From Zhuqueibacter pondensis (GTDB lineage: Bacteria; Zhuqueibacterota; Zhuqueibacteria; Zhuqueibacterales; Zhuqueibacteraceae), in assembly GCA_034505955.1 (NCBI GenBank), contig JAPDQK010000019.1:21227-85226 (forward strand): a DNA stretch of 64,000 nucleotides, in the 5' to 3' direction. Shown piece after piece: positions 1 through 8,870 of this stretch. Made by a program: the position numbers and the translations under genes. Position 1 is the stretch's first letter; every line of letters begins with the position of its first letter. Under the pieces are notes generated by a model. That model made no database searches. It saw only the letters and a program-made list of their open reading frames with translations, and was not told where the DNA came from.

Positions 1-663
1 CAGAGTGCAATGGATATTGAAGAAAAAATCAGAGTACCCGCGGCGCAGATTGAAGTTGTCAAGGCGATGTACCAGATGGACAAACCCATTTATCTCTCGG
101 TTGATGAATGGGGCTCATTCGGCAGAAATTTGTTGTCCGTGCTTGCAGTTGCGCAGTATTTCAATTCTTTTATCCGTCATGCCGATGTAGTTAAGATGGC
201 CAACTTCACTTTGCTTACCTCCTTATTGCAGGAGGAAAGAGGAAAAGGATCATTCAAGACGCCGTTGTTTCATACATTCAAATTGTTCTCAACCAACTGC
301 CTCGGCAACTCTATTGACACTTATGTTGAGTGCGATACTTTTAACACAGAAAAATTCAAGGGTATCCCTTTTCTCGATGTTACGGCTGTGCACTCCAAAG
401 AAACAAATTCAGTTTTTATCAATGTTGTTAACCGGCACAAAGATAAAGCAATTGCTGCTGACATAGTTAATAACTCTGGTACATTCACCGGAAAAGCTGA
501 AGCAAGATTGGTCAACAGTGACTCCCTCAAAGAATTTTTCACATTTGACAAGCAGGAGCAGTATGTCCCGGCAACGAAAGAGATCAAAGTTGAAGGGAAC
601 AAAATATCTTACTCATTTCCCGCACATTCATTTACACAGATCAAAGTTGAGGTGAGAAAGTAG
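1..663 (+). CDS. GH51 alpha-L-arabinofuranosidase, C-terminal part (5' end outside window)
   Basis: This reading frame is open from base 1, so the gene begins upstream and only about the last 220 residues are present. The stretch LSVDEWG (E36 counted from base 1) matches the GH51 segment that carries the catalytic nucleophile, at the end of the (beta/alpha)8 barrel. The remainder forms the C-terminal beta-sandwich and ends in FPAHSFTQIKV, like the GH51 C-terminal strand. Family members release arabinofuranose side chains from arabinoxylan or arabinan. There is no T9SS sorting domain, so the enzyme is probably periplasmic or cytoplasmic. The next gene starts 19 bases downstream. An endoglucanase of the same family is the less likely alternative. 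Confidence 0.8.
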   Translation, partial: QSAMDIEEKIRVPAAQIEVVKAMYQMDKPIYLSVDEWGSFGRNLLSVLAVAQYFNSFIRHADVVKMANFTLLTSLLQEERGKGSFKTPLFHTFKLFSTNCLGNSIDTYVECDTFNTEKFKGIPFLDVTAVHSKETNSVFINVVNRHKDKAIAADIVNNSGTFTGKAEARLVNSDSLKEFFTFDKQEQYVPATKEIKVEGNKISYSFPAHSFTQIKVEVRK

Positions 664-682
664 CGAAATAAAGGAGCGGATC

Positions 683-2977
683 ATGATCAGATTGTCAACT
701 ATACTCGGTTTCTGTTTGCTGACGTTTAACGTTGGCTTTGGCCAATCACCATCTTTCTCGACTTTCATGAATCCGATCATTCCTGGCGATCACCCGGATC
801 CCACCTTGTCCAGATTCGGGAATCACTTTTACACGACGGGATCATCTTTCGCCACGACGCCGATCATCTATCATTCGACCGACCTGGTTCACTGGGAAGC
901 AGTCTCCCAGCCCGTCAGCAACAGTTGGCCGCTGTTTGGAACCAGTCCGACCGACGGAATCTGGGGCGGCCATTTGGTTTTTTACAATAACAAATACTGG
1001 CATTTCTTTGGTCATGCCGGCAGGATGTTTTTTGTTACAGCAGACAAACCAGAGGGGCCATGGAGCTCGCCTCAGGAAATCGCTTGTCCACCAAGAGTGC
1101 CCGGGCTGGGCATGGACAACTCTATTTTCATCGACGACGATGGAAGCTGGTACTTGCTTGTAAAGAACGGCCAGGTGAATAATTGGATCGTGCAGTTGGG
1201 GAGCAATGGTCAAGCCGCCGGCGCCATCTATGATTTGCGCTGGATAAATCCGGCGCCCTCCTATCCCTTCAGTTGGGCCGAGGGTCCGGTGATGTGGAAG
1301 CACAAAGGCTATTATTATTATTCATTCGCCATTAACATCTACGCAACTCAAAGAGTAATGCGCAGCCGAATACTGACGGGCGATCAGGCCGCATGGGAGT
1401 ACCTTGGGAATTTCTTCAATGAAGATGATCCCCTAAAAGGAACTTCCTTGTACCGATTGCCCAATCACTGTTCGCCAGCGATCATGCTTGACGACAGCAC
1501 GTGGTGGGTGATTTCACAATCTTATGGCACGAGTGAATGGGAGGGCTTGGGCCGCCAGGGCCTGCTGAGCCAGGTGCGGTACGACGCTACCGGCAAGCCC
1601 GTCGCCGATTTTCCCATCAATGCGCCAATGGCTGCTCCCAAGCTGCCCAGTAGTGGCATTCCCTGGATGGTGCCCAAATCCGACTTTTTCAATTCAGACA
1701 AACTGAATCCCGAATGGCGCCTGTTGGGCTATTGTCCGGTCAGCCCCTATTCGTTGACCGCCCGGCCTGGCTGGGTTAGATTGTCACCCAAGAATCAGCA
1801 CAATACCATCATCAAAAGTGACGCGGAGCATAACTGGTCACTCATTACCCGGCTCGATTTCGCCCCCCAAACCTCCGCTGATGAAGCCGGGCTCCGGGTT
1901 ATGACCGGTTTGCAAACTCTTTATGCCAAGCTCTATAGCTCCTTGAACAGCGAGGGGAAAAAAGTGATCCGCTTTAGCTTCGACAAAACTTCATATGAAG
2001 CTGAAAATACTGTTGGCAACGTTGTTTGGCTGAGATTGTATCGCGTTAATCACTCTCTGAGCGGCTATTTCAGCGCGGATGGCCACTATTGGACTCAAGT
2101 TGGCAAGGCGATCAATGTTGCCACCATGGATGTTCAGCAGGCCAACTACAACGCGCTTACCGGAAACCGGCAGGGTTTATATGTCATCGGGAAGAATTCC
2201 GCCGATTTTGATCTTTACATCTACCGCGATGCGTACACTCCAATCATGGCGGAATCTCCTGCCAACCAATATGGCACATCCCGAGGTTATACCACCCCGG
2301 TGTATATACTGGACAATATCCACGTGGGTGATTGGGCGATGTATGCCGGCGTCGAATTTGGTGGCAATGCCGAATATGACAAGACGCCAGACTCGCTGAA
2401 GGTCATCGCTTCCAGCGCCACTACCGGCGGTACCATCGAAGTATGGTTGGATTCACTGGAGACCGGCGAGAAAATTGGAGAGTGCTCCATCAGCAATACC
2501 GGTAGTTGGAGGACTTTTAAGACTTTTACTTCGGTAGTCAAACCCGTTTCCGGCCGGCATGATGTGTATTTGAAATTTACCGGCACTGAGACGGGCAAGC
2601 TATTCCAGCTTCAATCTTTTTATTTCACCGCGAAAGGGGATGCGACGACAGCGGTAACAGAGCCGCAGGGCTCCCGGATTCCGAAACGCTTTGACCTGGA
2701 GCAAAATATTCCAAATCCCTTCGGGCTTCTGCCGTTCAATCCCTCCACCACCATTCGATACGCTTTGCCCAAACCGGCGCACGTCACACTGACCATCTAC
2801 AACGTGCAGGGAATCAAACTTCGGACCCTGGTCGATACTTTCATGGAGAGCGGAGAGTATAAGACGGTCTGGAATGCAACGGATGATCACAACCATCCGG
2901 TGGCTTCGGGAGTTTATTTTTATCGTCTGGAAACAGGTGAAATGAGTCTGCAAAAGAAGATGCTGCTGTTGCATTAG
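683..2977 (+). CDS. Secreted GH43 glycosidase with C-terminal beta-sandwich, CBM6-like module and T9SS sorting domain
   Basis: A 764-residue exported enzyme with a signal peptide ending near residue 20 (FGFGQ). The five-bladed GH43 propeller spans about 29-320. D39 in HPDP is the expected general base, D145 in GMDNS the pKa modulator and E200 in WAEGP the general acid. A beta-sandwich typical of xylosidase-type GH43 enzymes follows (about 335-510), then a CBM6-like module (about 535-650). Residues 665-764 are a T9SS type A domain ending KKMLLLH, with the five-residue insertion FGLLP before FNPST. A beta-xylosidase or arabinofuranosidase acting on arabinoxylan is likely; the subfamily is not resolved. 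RBS AAGGAG lies upstream of the ATG. Confidence 0.85.
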   Translation: MIRLSTILGFCLLTFNVGFGQSPSFSTFMNPIIPGDHPDPTLSRFGNHFYTTGSSFATTPIIYHSTDLVHWEAVSQPVSNSWPLFGTSPTDGIWGGHLVFYNNKYWHFFGHAGRMFFVTADKPEGPWSSPQEIACPPRVPGLGMDNSIFIDDDGSWYLLVKNGQVNNWIVQLGSNGQAAGAIYDLRWINPAPSYPFSWAEGPVMWKHKGYYYYSFAINIYATQRVMRSRILTGDQAAWEYLGNFFNEDDPLKGTSLYRLPNHCSPAIMLDDSTWWVISQSYGTSEWEGLGRQGLLSQVRYDATGKPVADFPINAPMAAPKLPSSGIPWMVPKSDFFNSDKLNPEWRLLGYCPVSPYSLTARPGWVRLSPKNQHNTIIKSDAEHNWSLITRLDFAPQTSADEAGLRVMTGLQTLYAKLYSSLNSEGKKVIRFSFDKTSYEAENTVGNVVWLRLYRVNHSLSGYFSADGHYWTQVGKAINVATMDVQQANYNALTGNRQGLYVIGKNSADFDLYIYRDAYTPIMAESPANQYGTSRGYTTPVYILDNIHVGDWAMYAGVEFGGNAEYDKTPDSLKVIASSATTGGTIEVWLDSLETGEKIGECSISNTGSWRTFKTFTSVVKPVSGRHDVYLKFTGTETGKLFQLQSFYFTAKGDATTAVTEPQGSRIPKRFDLEQNIPNPFGLLPFNPSTTIRYALPKPAHVTLTIYNVQGIKLRTLVDTFMESGEYKTVWNATDDHNHPVASGVYFYRLETGEMSLQKKMLLLH

Positions 2978-3018
2978 AAAATCTAATTCAACTTTCATTA
3001 CCAAAAATGGAGGAAGTT

Positions 3019-3948
3019 ATGAAAAAGCTCTTGTGCTTCTTATTTTCCGTTAGTGTCCTTTTTTTACTGGACGCAAACACAGTCTTTGCCCAACCAATCA
3101 ACCCGAATGGTGGGTTTGAAGACGCAACCCCCGGCACCAAGACGGCTGGCGATGTTCCAGGATGGACGCTTTTGGCCGAGGGTGCAGCTACGGCCACGTA
3201 TGAGATTATCGAGGACGATGTTATAGAGGGAAAATACTCTCTCAGGCTGGAAGTGGGGAATTTGGGTTCAAATGCCTGGGATATCCAAGCCGTCAACGAG
3301 CCGTTTACCGTGGTGCCGGGAACTGAATACAGCTATTCGGTCTGGGCCAAAGCCGATGTCGCGGGCCCCGTCGTGAATTTCACCGTGGGAAGCCCCACCT
3401 ATACCGAATGGGGAAGGGCACACCAGATCGTCATGACGACGGAGTGGCAGAAAGTGACGTTTCGGTTTACCGCACCTGCGGGTGCATCTGGGGCAAGAGC
3501 TCCCATTCACTTTAGCGAGAGCGCGAATGCTACGTACTTGCCTGTCGCATTTTACCTGGATGATCTACAAATCATAGGGCCAACCTCCGTGACTGAACGA
3601 GAGAGTCTGATCCCGTACAGGTTCGCGCTCGGTCAGAACTATCCCAATCCCTACGGGCGTCCGCCGTTCAATCCAACAACAACGATCAGCTATTCCATCC
3701 CGTATCTCACGGGACAAAACTTCGCGTCGAGCGCAACTCAAGACGGTCAATTTTCAACGATCGGCCTTGTGACACTCAAGGTGTATGACCTGCTCGGCAA
3801 AGAAGTGGCAACGCTCGTCAACGAACGACAACCGGCGGGTGTATATCAGGTGACACTCGACGCCGCGCATTTATCCAGCGGCGTGTATTTTTACACACTG
3901 AAGGCTGGAAGCTTTGTAGAGACGAAGCGAATGACGTTGGTGAAATGA
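3019..3948 (+). CDS. Secreted CBM4/9/22-like carbohydrate-binding protein with T9SS sorting domain
   Basis: I chose the ATG at 3019 over one at 3007, because GGAGG at 3009-3013 then sits at normal RBS spacing and the signal peptide starts MKKLLCFLF. The mature 309-residue protein has one beta-sandwich of the CenC/CBM4-9-22 type (about residues 25-185), with N-terminal NGGFEDATPG and C-terminal FYLDDLQIIG strands typical of these folds. No catalytic domain is present. The rest is a T9SS domain with two insertions: YGRPP before FNPTT, and about 20 extra residues (from YLTGQN to STIG) between its first two strands. It probably helps hold cells or enzymes on xylan. The binding target is inferred. 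Confidence 0.75.
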   Translation: MKKLLCFLFSVSVLFLLDANTVFAQPINPNGGFEDATPGTKTAGDVPGWTLLAEGAATATYEIIEDDVIEGKYSLRLEVGNLGSNAWDIQAVNEPFTVVPGTEYSYSVWAKADVAGPVVNFTVGSPTYTEWGRAHQIVMTTEWQKVTFRFTAPAGASGARAPIHFSESANATYLPVAFYLDDLQIIGPTSVTERESLIPYRFALGQNYPNPYGRPPFNPTTTISYSIPYLTGQNFASSATQDGQFSTIGLVTLKVYDLLGKEVATLVNERQPAGVYQVTLDAAHLSSGVYFYTLKAGSFVETKRMTLVK

Positions 3949-4026
3949 CAGAAAACGCAATTCATACGGTGTAACGACAGAGGGAAACCAAACTGACAGA
4001 CTGCGTTCGTCGGAATGATTTTACGG

Positions 4027-4067
4027 CAGAATGATTATGCAACTATTCTGGTTGTATAATCATTCTG
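4027..4067. repeat. Stem-loop of GAATGATT-type repeat after the CBM gene
   Basis: CAGAATGATTATGCAAC pairs with GTTGTATAATCATTCTG (16 of 17 positions) around a 7-nt loop. A further GGAATGATT lies just upstream, so it looks like a small dispersed repeat. It may also terminate transcription of the preceding gene, although only a weak T-rich tail follows. Confidence 0.5.
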
Positions 4068-4484
4068 TCTTTGAAATCGTTTCTTCTTATGTAAAGATTT
4101 CACTCCTATCCATTAATGTGCGCGATTCGAATCCAATGATGAAATTGCTCTTCTCAAACCACTGCTTTTTAGCTGTGGTCCCATGAAGAGTTTGACTGGT
4201 TTGGGAATTGTTTTTAATTACGTGTTTCCCTGAAAGGTACCTAAAGCTCAAGAAGATACGTTATGAGTAAGAGTCGGTTCAAGAAGTTGTCACATACAAT
4301 ATGTGGTGGCATGTATTGTGTGAGCAACGTTGGGTTGGATAGGAAAATATCCGCAAGTTTGTCTGCTGGCAAGTACAGAAGGATAAAGAGATCGAAACCC
4401 AACAGCAGAAACTATTCAAAAAACGAAACCCAGAACCAGGTACCTTTCAGGGCCACCCATATCAAGTCACCGCCTTCGGCGGTA

Positions 4485-5113
4485 GTTGTTGACTTCAAAA
4501 AATTTTGCGGAGTAGTGTGAAAAATATGATCGCTCAGGAAATCCTTTGTTTGTCTCTGAAGTGACAAAAACTCAAAGAGTTGCCAGTGCCCATTATGTCA
4601 TTGCCCGGTATAATGCCCTGGGATACAGTCCCTTCTTCATTGAATAGCTTGAACATCCGGAGACGAATCAGATATCAAAAGGCTATGAGGTCCTGGACCA
4701 GCTTGCCCATCTGATCCTTGAAAACCAGGGCAAAGGAACAATGGCAGGAGTTTTACTCGATAGTGCACAGCACAAAACTCAGGTGCATTTGGGCGATGAT
4801 ACTTTCAATGTCAGGCATGAATATGATTAAGCTTATGCGGTGCGCTCCGCCCAAAGTTGGAGGGATGATCATTAAGCTGTCACCAGACGAATTTTTGATT
4901 GCTGGCGGCGGTATCACGTAACATTTGCGACGCGAATCGATGACGGCACAATTGTGGGAATAGGGAGTATATATGAAGACAGATTTGTTCATGGAAACTG
5001 GATCCTAGATCGCCGAAAGAACGGAGATTAAAGCCATCAAAGCAGGCATTTGCGTTTGCCCGGAGGTTTGTGTGGCATTCAGAAGGGAAAGCTTTATAAG
5101 TATCAATAAGATA
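4485..5113 (+). pseudogene. Remnant of a GH35-type beta-galactosidase (DUF5597-like C-terminal region)
   Basis: No intact ORF is present, but translation across stops gives recognisable family sequence. The 4485-4830 segment reads NFAE(stop)CEKYDRSGNPLFVSE, then RYNALGYSPFFIE(stop), ILENQGKGTMAGVLLDS and VHLGDDTFNVRHEYD(stop). After a frame change come GGMIIKLSPDEFLIAGGGIT, GTIVGIGSIYEDRFVHGNW and RLPGGLCGIQKGKLYKYQ(stop). These correspond in order to the end of the barrel and the C-terminal domain of GH35 enzymes that carry DUF5597. At least four nonsense codons and one frameshift are present, and the N-terminal two thirds is gone or unrecognisable. The region 3949-4485 holds only repeats and unrecognised sequence. 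Confidence 0.75.
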
Positions 5114-5235
5114 CGACGCCTTAGGCTTTCGGAGTGCGCTACGGATTTCCACCGGACGAATTCCCACTGGCGCAAGAAATTTTATCTGAAAGCACGAGTG
5201 GAGACGTAATTTTTTTCAGTTGGAGAATTTTTTTC

Positions 5236-5264
5236 TTGACATGTTGGCAAGAATTTATTATATT
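5236..5264 (+). promoter_or_regulatory. Sigma70-like promoter upstream of the TonB receptor
   Basis: TTGACA at 5236-5241 and TATATT at 5259-5264 are separated by exactly 17 bp. A palindromic operator begins 15 bp after the -10 box. The receptor start codon is about 520 bp downstream, so the transcript would have a long leader, or a second promoter lies nearer the gene. Confidence 0.65.
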
Positions 5265-5279
5265 GCCGCAGAGTTTAAT

Positions 5280-5291
5280 TGAAACGTTTCA
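5280..5291. promoter_or_regulatory. LacI-family-type operator TGAAACGTTTCA (site 1)
   Basis: A perfect 12-bp palindrome with central CG, the form typical of LacI/GalR-family repressor sites. It lies just downstream of the 5236-5264 promoter, a position suited to repression. A degenerate copy (TGAACCGTTCGA) follows at 5300-5311. Confidence 0.7.
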
Positions 5292-5440
5292 GAATAAATT
5301 GAACCGTTCGAACCCCAAACATCCGAACTATAACAAGAACTGCCCTACATATCACTAGCTGATTGATTTTACAATTTGTAAAGCTCCAGGTCTTGTTCAA
5401 GGACAACTTTGTCCGCTGCAATGTAAAAGTTTCTTTTTGT

Positions 5441-5452
5441 TGAAACGTTTCA
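5441..5452. promoter_or_regulatory. LacI-family-type operator TGAAACGTTTCA (site 2)
   Basis: Identical to the palindrome at 5280, 161 bp further downstream and still in the leader of the TonB receptor gene. Two identical sites at this distance would allow a looped repressor complex. The rest of the leader (5453-5785) shows no gene I can support. Confidence 0.7.
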
Positions 5453-5785
5453 GATTTTGCAAAAATCTTCCTGCATTGGCTTCATATCGTTGACAACAAC
5501 GATCTCTCCTTCAGCGCGGATGGTTCTCAGATGTTTCCTAACTTGCTCTATGAGTTTTCCTGTGCTTTTCGTTTCCGAGTAGGTGGTGGAGATTGGTCAA
5601 GTGCCTGCGACGAAAGCACAGCGGAATTTTAAAAGCGCATTTTTACGATCACTCATCAATTTCTCCGCAAAGGGTTGGAAGTACCCTGGCTTCGGTATCT
5701 GCGAATTTTGATATTTTATCATATTTTTCAGATTTTCCAAAACTGAAGTTTTTATGTCTTATTATATTTATACTGGAGGAACAAA

Positions 5786-8785
5786 ATGAAAACGATGATG
5801 AAAGTAATTTTGGGACTTTTGCTGCTTTCAACCCCTTCCTTTTTGCAGGCAGCGCCTTCCGGAAAAATATCAGGATATGTTTTCGACAATCTGGATAAGC
5901 AACCTCTTCCGGGAGCAAATGTTCTTCTCGAAGGTACGACACTGGGTGCCTCTACAGATCTCAATGGTAAATTTGTAATTCCAATAGTACCGGTTGGCAA
6001 GTATAAATTGGTGGTTAGATACATCGGTTACAAGACTAAATCGCTCAATATTGTTGTCACCGAAAACCAGGAACTCAAGGAAAATATTGGCATGGATTTC
6101 CAGGCTGTTGAAGGAGAAGTCGTCGAAGTTACTGCCCAGGCACAGGGTCAGATGCAGGCGATCAATCTGCAGTTAGCTTCTGATAAAATCGCCAATATTG
6201 TTTCTGAGGCAAGGATCCAGGAACTGCCGGACTTTAATGCTGCACAAGCGCTCAGTCGTTTGTCGGGCATTTCGACGCTTGAGAGTTCAGGCGAAGCGAA
6301 CAAAGTCGTGATCCGCGGTTTAGCTCCCCAATACAACACCGTATCGGTTGAAGGAGTGAAACTCGCCTCGACCGGAAGCACCCAGATTGGAATTTCTGCT
6401 TTGGGCAATACGGCAGGTAGTATCTCGAACGATAGAAGTGTCGATCTTACGATGGTCTCGCCCTATATGATCAAGACGATTTCGGTCTATAAATCGCTAA
6501 CTCCAGATATGAACGCGAATTCGATCGGCGGTTCGGTTAACATGGAATTGCGTGAAGCCCCGTCGGAGTTGCAGTATGATCTGTTATGGCAATCCGGCTA
6601 TACCGACAAAACCGAAAACTATGGAAATTATCGAGCGGTCGCCTCCGTTAGTCAACGATTTTTTCAGGATAAGCTGGGCGCTTATCTTTTGGGAAATCTC
6701 GAAAAATACGACCGCGACGATGATATTATGAACGCCGACTACTATACCACAAGCAAGGTTGTCAATCCTACCACCGGCTATCGTCCGGTCAGGGTGAGAA
6801 ATGTCTCGCTCAACCGGCATATCGAAACCCGGCAACGCTACGGCGGCAACCTGATCCTCGATTATAGATTACCTTCCGGTTCAATCAAAGCGGTGAATAT
6901 GTTCACCCGCCTAAGCTCCGATTTTAAGGATAACCGTACGGTCTTGAATTATTTCGACAAGCTTCTGAATTTTACTTATCGGGAGGGTGTCAATAAGACC
7001 GATCTGAGCGTAAATTCCGTCGAGTTCAAATATGATTTGAGACGCGTCCAGATGGATTTGAAATTTGCGCATACTTCTTCCAAAAACAATTTGCCAGAAA
7101 CGCCGTTTGCTGAATTCAGAACGGGTCAGGCTACTACCGGACCTGTCACAGATAACACGATTCCCGACAGTCTGAAAAAAATATGGTCATATCCAGGGCC
7201 CGATAAGGTGTATTTGGATAATATCAGTCTGTTCAGTTCCTTGTATAAGGAGAGGAATAATTCTTTTTCCTCAAATTTCAAGTTTCCCTACCGCTTGGGC
7301 TCGTTTCTTTCGGGATACTTGAAAATCGGCGGACAGTATCACCGTCAAAATAACAGCAACGACCAAAAAACGCCTTATGCGAGTTTAAGTTCAACTGGTT
7401 CTTTTCAAGCGGCGATGGTAAACGATGTATCGAGCAGATTCAACATTGCAGTCGATCCGTCAACGTCTAAATTTGCGGCATCGAATTTTATGGGAAGTTC
7501 AAAACTCACCCGCAGCTTTCTGAATGATCAGTTCGGGAAGATTTATTGGGCATGCGATCCGACAATCCTGGCTGCAATGGCCAAGTATTTGAATAGTTCT
7601 CCCCAATGGAGAGGAAAAGCCACAGGAGGACCGGATGTGACCGGAGGATGGTATAATGGCATGTTTCAAACACTGGCCAATTCTTACAAATATCTCGAAG
7701 ATTACTATGCCGCCTACCTGATGTCAGAAATAAACATCAGAAATTTCATGGTGGTCGGTGGTGTCCGCTATGAAGACACGGAATCAGAATATACCGCTTA
7801 TAATATGTATGATATGCGCAATCCGGATTCTCAAGATTGTGATACGGTTGTTGTCCGTCCGAAAAATAGATACTGGTTGCCAATGGTGCAGACCAAGTAT
7901 TCACCATTAAGGTGGTTTGATGTGCGTTATGCCTATACAGAAACACTTGCCAGGCCGGACTATCATCAGATGTCTCCCAAAGTCACCTATGATAACCCAA
8001 GGAAGAATGTCAATGCCGGCAATCCAGAACTTAGACCGGCGCATGCCTACAATCATGATCTGAATTTGACATTTCATGGCAATAAATTGGGTCTTCTCTC
8101 GATTGGTGGTTTTTATAAAACGGTAAAGGAATTTACCTATTACACCACGTACATACTCCATAAAACTGCTGTTTCAAAGGATATAAAAACCATCAACGAT
8201 TTTAATATCATGGGTAGCAAACCTGAGGACGGGGCCAGGTTGTATACCTATCTTAATAGTCCTCATCCGGCTTATGTGAAGGGCCTTGAGTTCGACTTTC
8301 AGACCAGACTTTGGTATTTGCCCCTGGGATTGGATGGTGTGGTCTTGGGGGTAAACTATACCAAGATCAAATCAGAAGCCACTTATCCCTTGCGTGATGA
8401 AGTAACCAATTACAGTACCAGGCCACCAGTAACCACTACTTATGACAGCACGCGCGCAGGACGCTTGATTTATCAACCGAATGACCTGTTGAATGCTTAT
8501 GTCGGTTATGATTTCAAGGGATTTTCGGCGCGTGTCTCTTTCCTGTTCCAGGGTAATTCCGTCAGTTATGTGGGTGCCTTTCCAGAACAAGATGGATATA
8601 CCAAAGACTATTTCCGGGTCGATGCTTCCGTCAGGCAGACCCTGCCATTTCGGGGAATGGAGATTTATCTCGATGTCAACAATCTCAACAGCGAAAAAAA
8701 TTATTCGGCGCAGAAGTCAATCGATGGTTTTACCAATGTCAAGCACTACGGCCTGACGGCTAATCTCGGACTCAGAATCAGGTAA
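5786..8785 (+). CDS. TonB-dependent outer-membrane receptor with carboxypeptidase-regulatory-like N-terminal domain
   Basis: A 999-residue receptor for energised uptake across the outer membrane, presumably of xylo-oligosaccharides. The ATG at 5786 has RBS GGAGG at the right distance, and a signal peptide ends near residue 23. Residues about 26-110 are a carboxypeptidase-regulatory-like beta-sandwich (ISGYVFD...PLPGANV). The plug follows, with LPDFNAAQALSRLSGI, VVIRGL and SIGGSVNMELREAP, resembling the TIGR01782 Caulobacter/Xanthomonas-type receptors more than SusC. The rest is a 22-strand barrel ending in NLGLRIR. No susD-like gene is adjacent. Two TGAAACGTTTCA operators in its leader tie it to the intracellular xylan operons at 38 kb. 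Confidence 0.88.
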   Translation: MKTMMKVILGLLLLSTPSFLQAAPSGKISGYVFDNLDKQPLPGANVLLEGTTLGASTDLNGKFVIPIVPVGKYKLVVRYIGYKTKSLNIVVTENQELKENIGMDFQAVEGEVVEVTAQAQGQMQAINLQLASDKIANIVSEARIQELPDFNAAQALSRLSGISTLESSGEANKVVIRGLAPQYNTVSVEGVKLASTGSTQIGISALGNTAGSISNDRSVDLTMVSPYMIKTISVYKSLTPDMNANSIGGSVNMELREAPSELQYDLLWQSGYTDKTENYGNYRAVASVSQRFFQDKLGAYLLGNLEKYDRDDDIMNADYYTTSKVVNPTTGYRPVRVRNVSLNRHIETRQRYGGNLILDYRLPSGSIKAVNMFTRLSSDFKDNRTVLNYFDKLLNFTYREGVNKTDLSVNSVEFKYDLRRVQMDLKFAHTSSKNNLPETPFAEFRTGQATTGPVTDNTIPDSLKKIWSYPGPDKVYLDNISLFSSLYKERNNSFSSNFKFPYRLGSFLSGYLKIGGQYHRQNNSNDQKTPYASLSSTGSFQAAMVNDVSSRFNIAVDPSTSKFAASNFMGSSKLTRSFLNDQFGKIYWACDPTILAAMAKYLNSSPQWRGKATGGPDVTGGWYNGMFQTLANSYKYLEDYYAAYLMSEINIRNFMVVGGVRYEDTESEYTAYNMYDMRNPDSQDCDTVVVRPKNRYWLPMVQTKYSPLRWFDVRYAYTETLARPDYHQMSPKVTYDNPRKNVNAGNPELRPAHAYNHDLNLTFHGNKLGLLSIGGFYKTVKEFTYYTTYILHKTAVSKDIKTINDFNIMGSKPEDGARLYTYLNSPHPAYVKGLEFDFQTRLWYLPLGLDGVVLGVNYTKIKSEATYPLRDEVTNYSTRPPVTTTYDSTRAGRLIYQPNDLLNAYVGYDFKGFSARVSFLFQGNSVSYVGAFPEQDGYTKDYFRVDASVRQTLPFRGMEIYLDVNNLNSEKNYSAQKSIDGFTNVKHYGLTANLGLRIR

Positions 8786-8870
8786 TAAACCTTGTGAATT
8801 ATCTTGACCAGGTTAACTCAAAAACTCATCCCCTCTATTAACTACCATAAGAAACGAGGAGGTCAGAGTC

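Noticed and set aside
4263..4520. 85-residue open frame in the gap before the TonB receptor
   Set aside because: It overlaps the start of the GH35 remnant in another frame, is basic and low-complexity, and has no RBS or family match.
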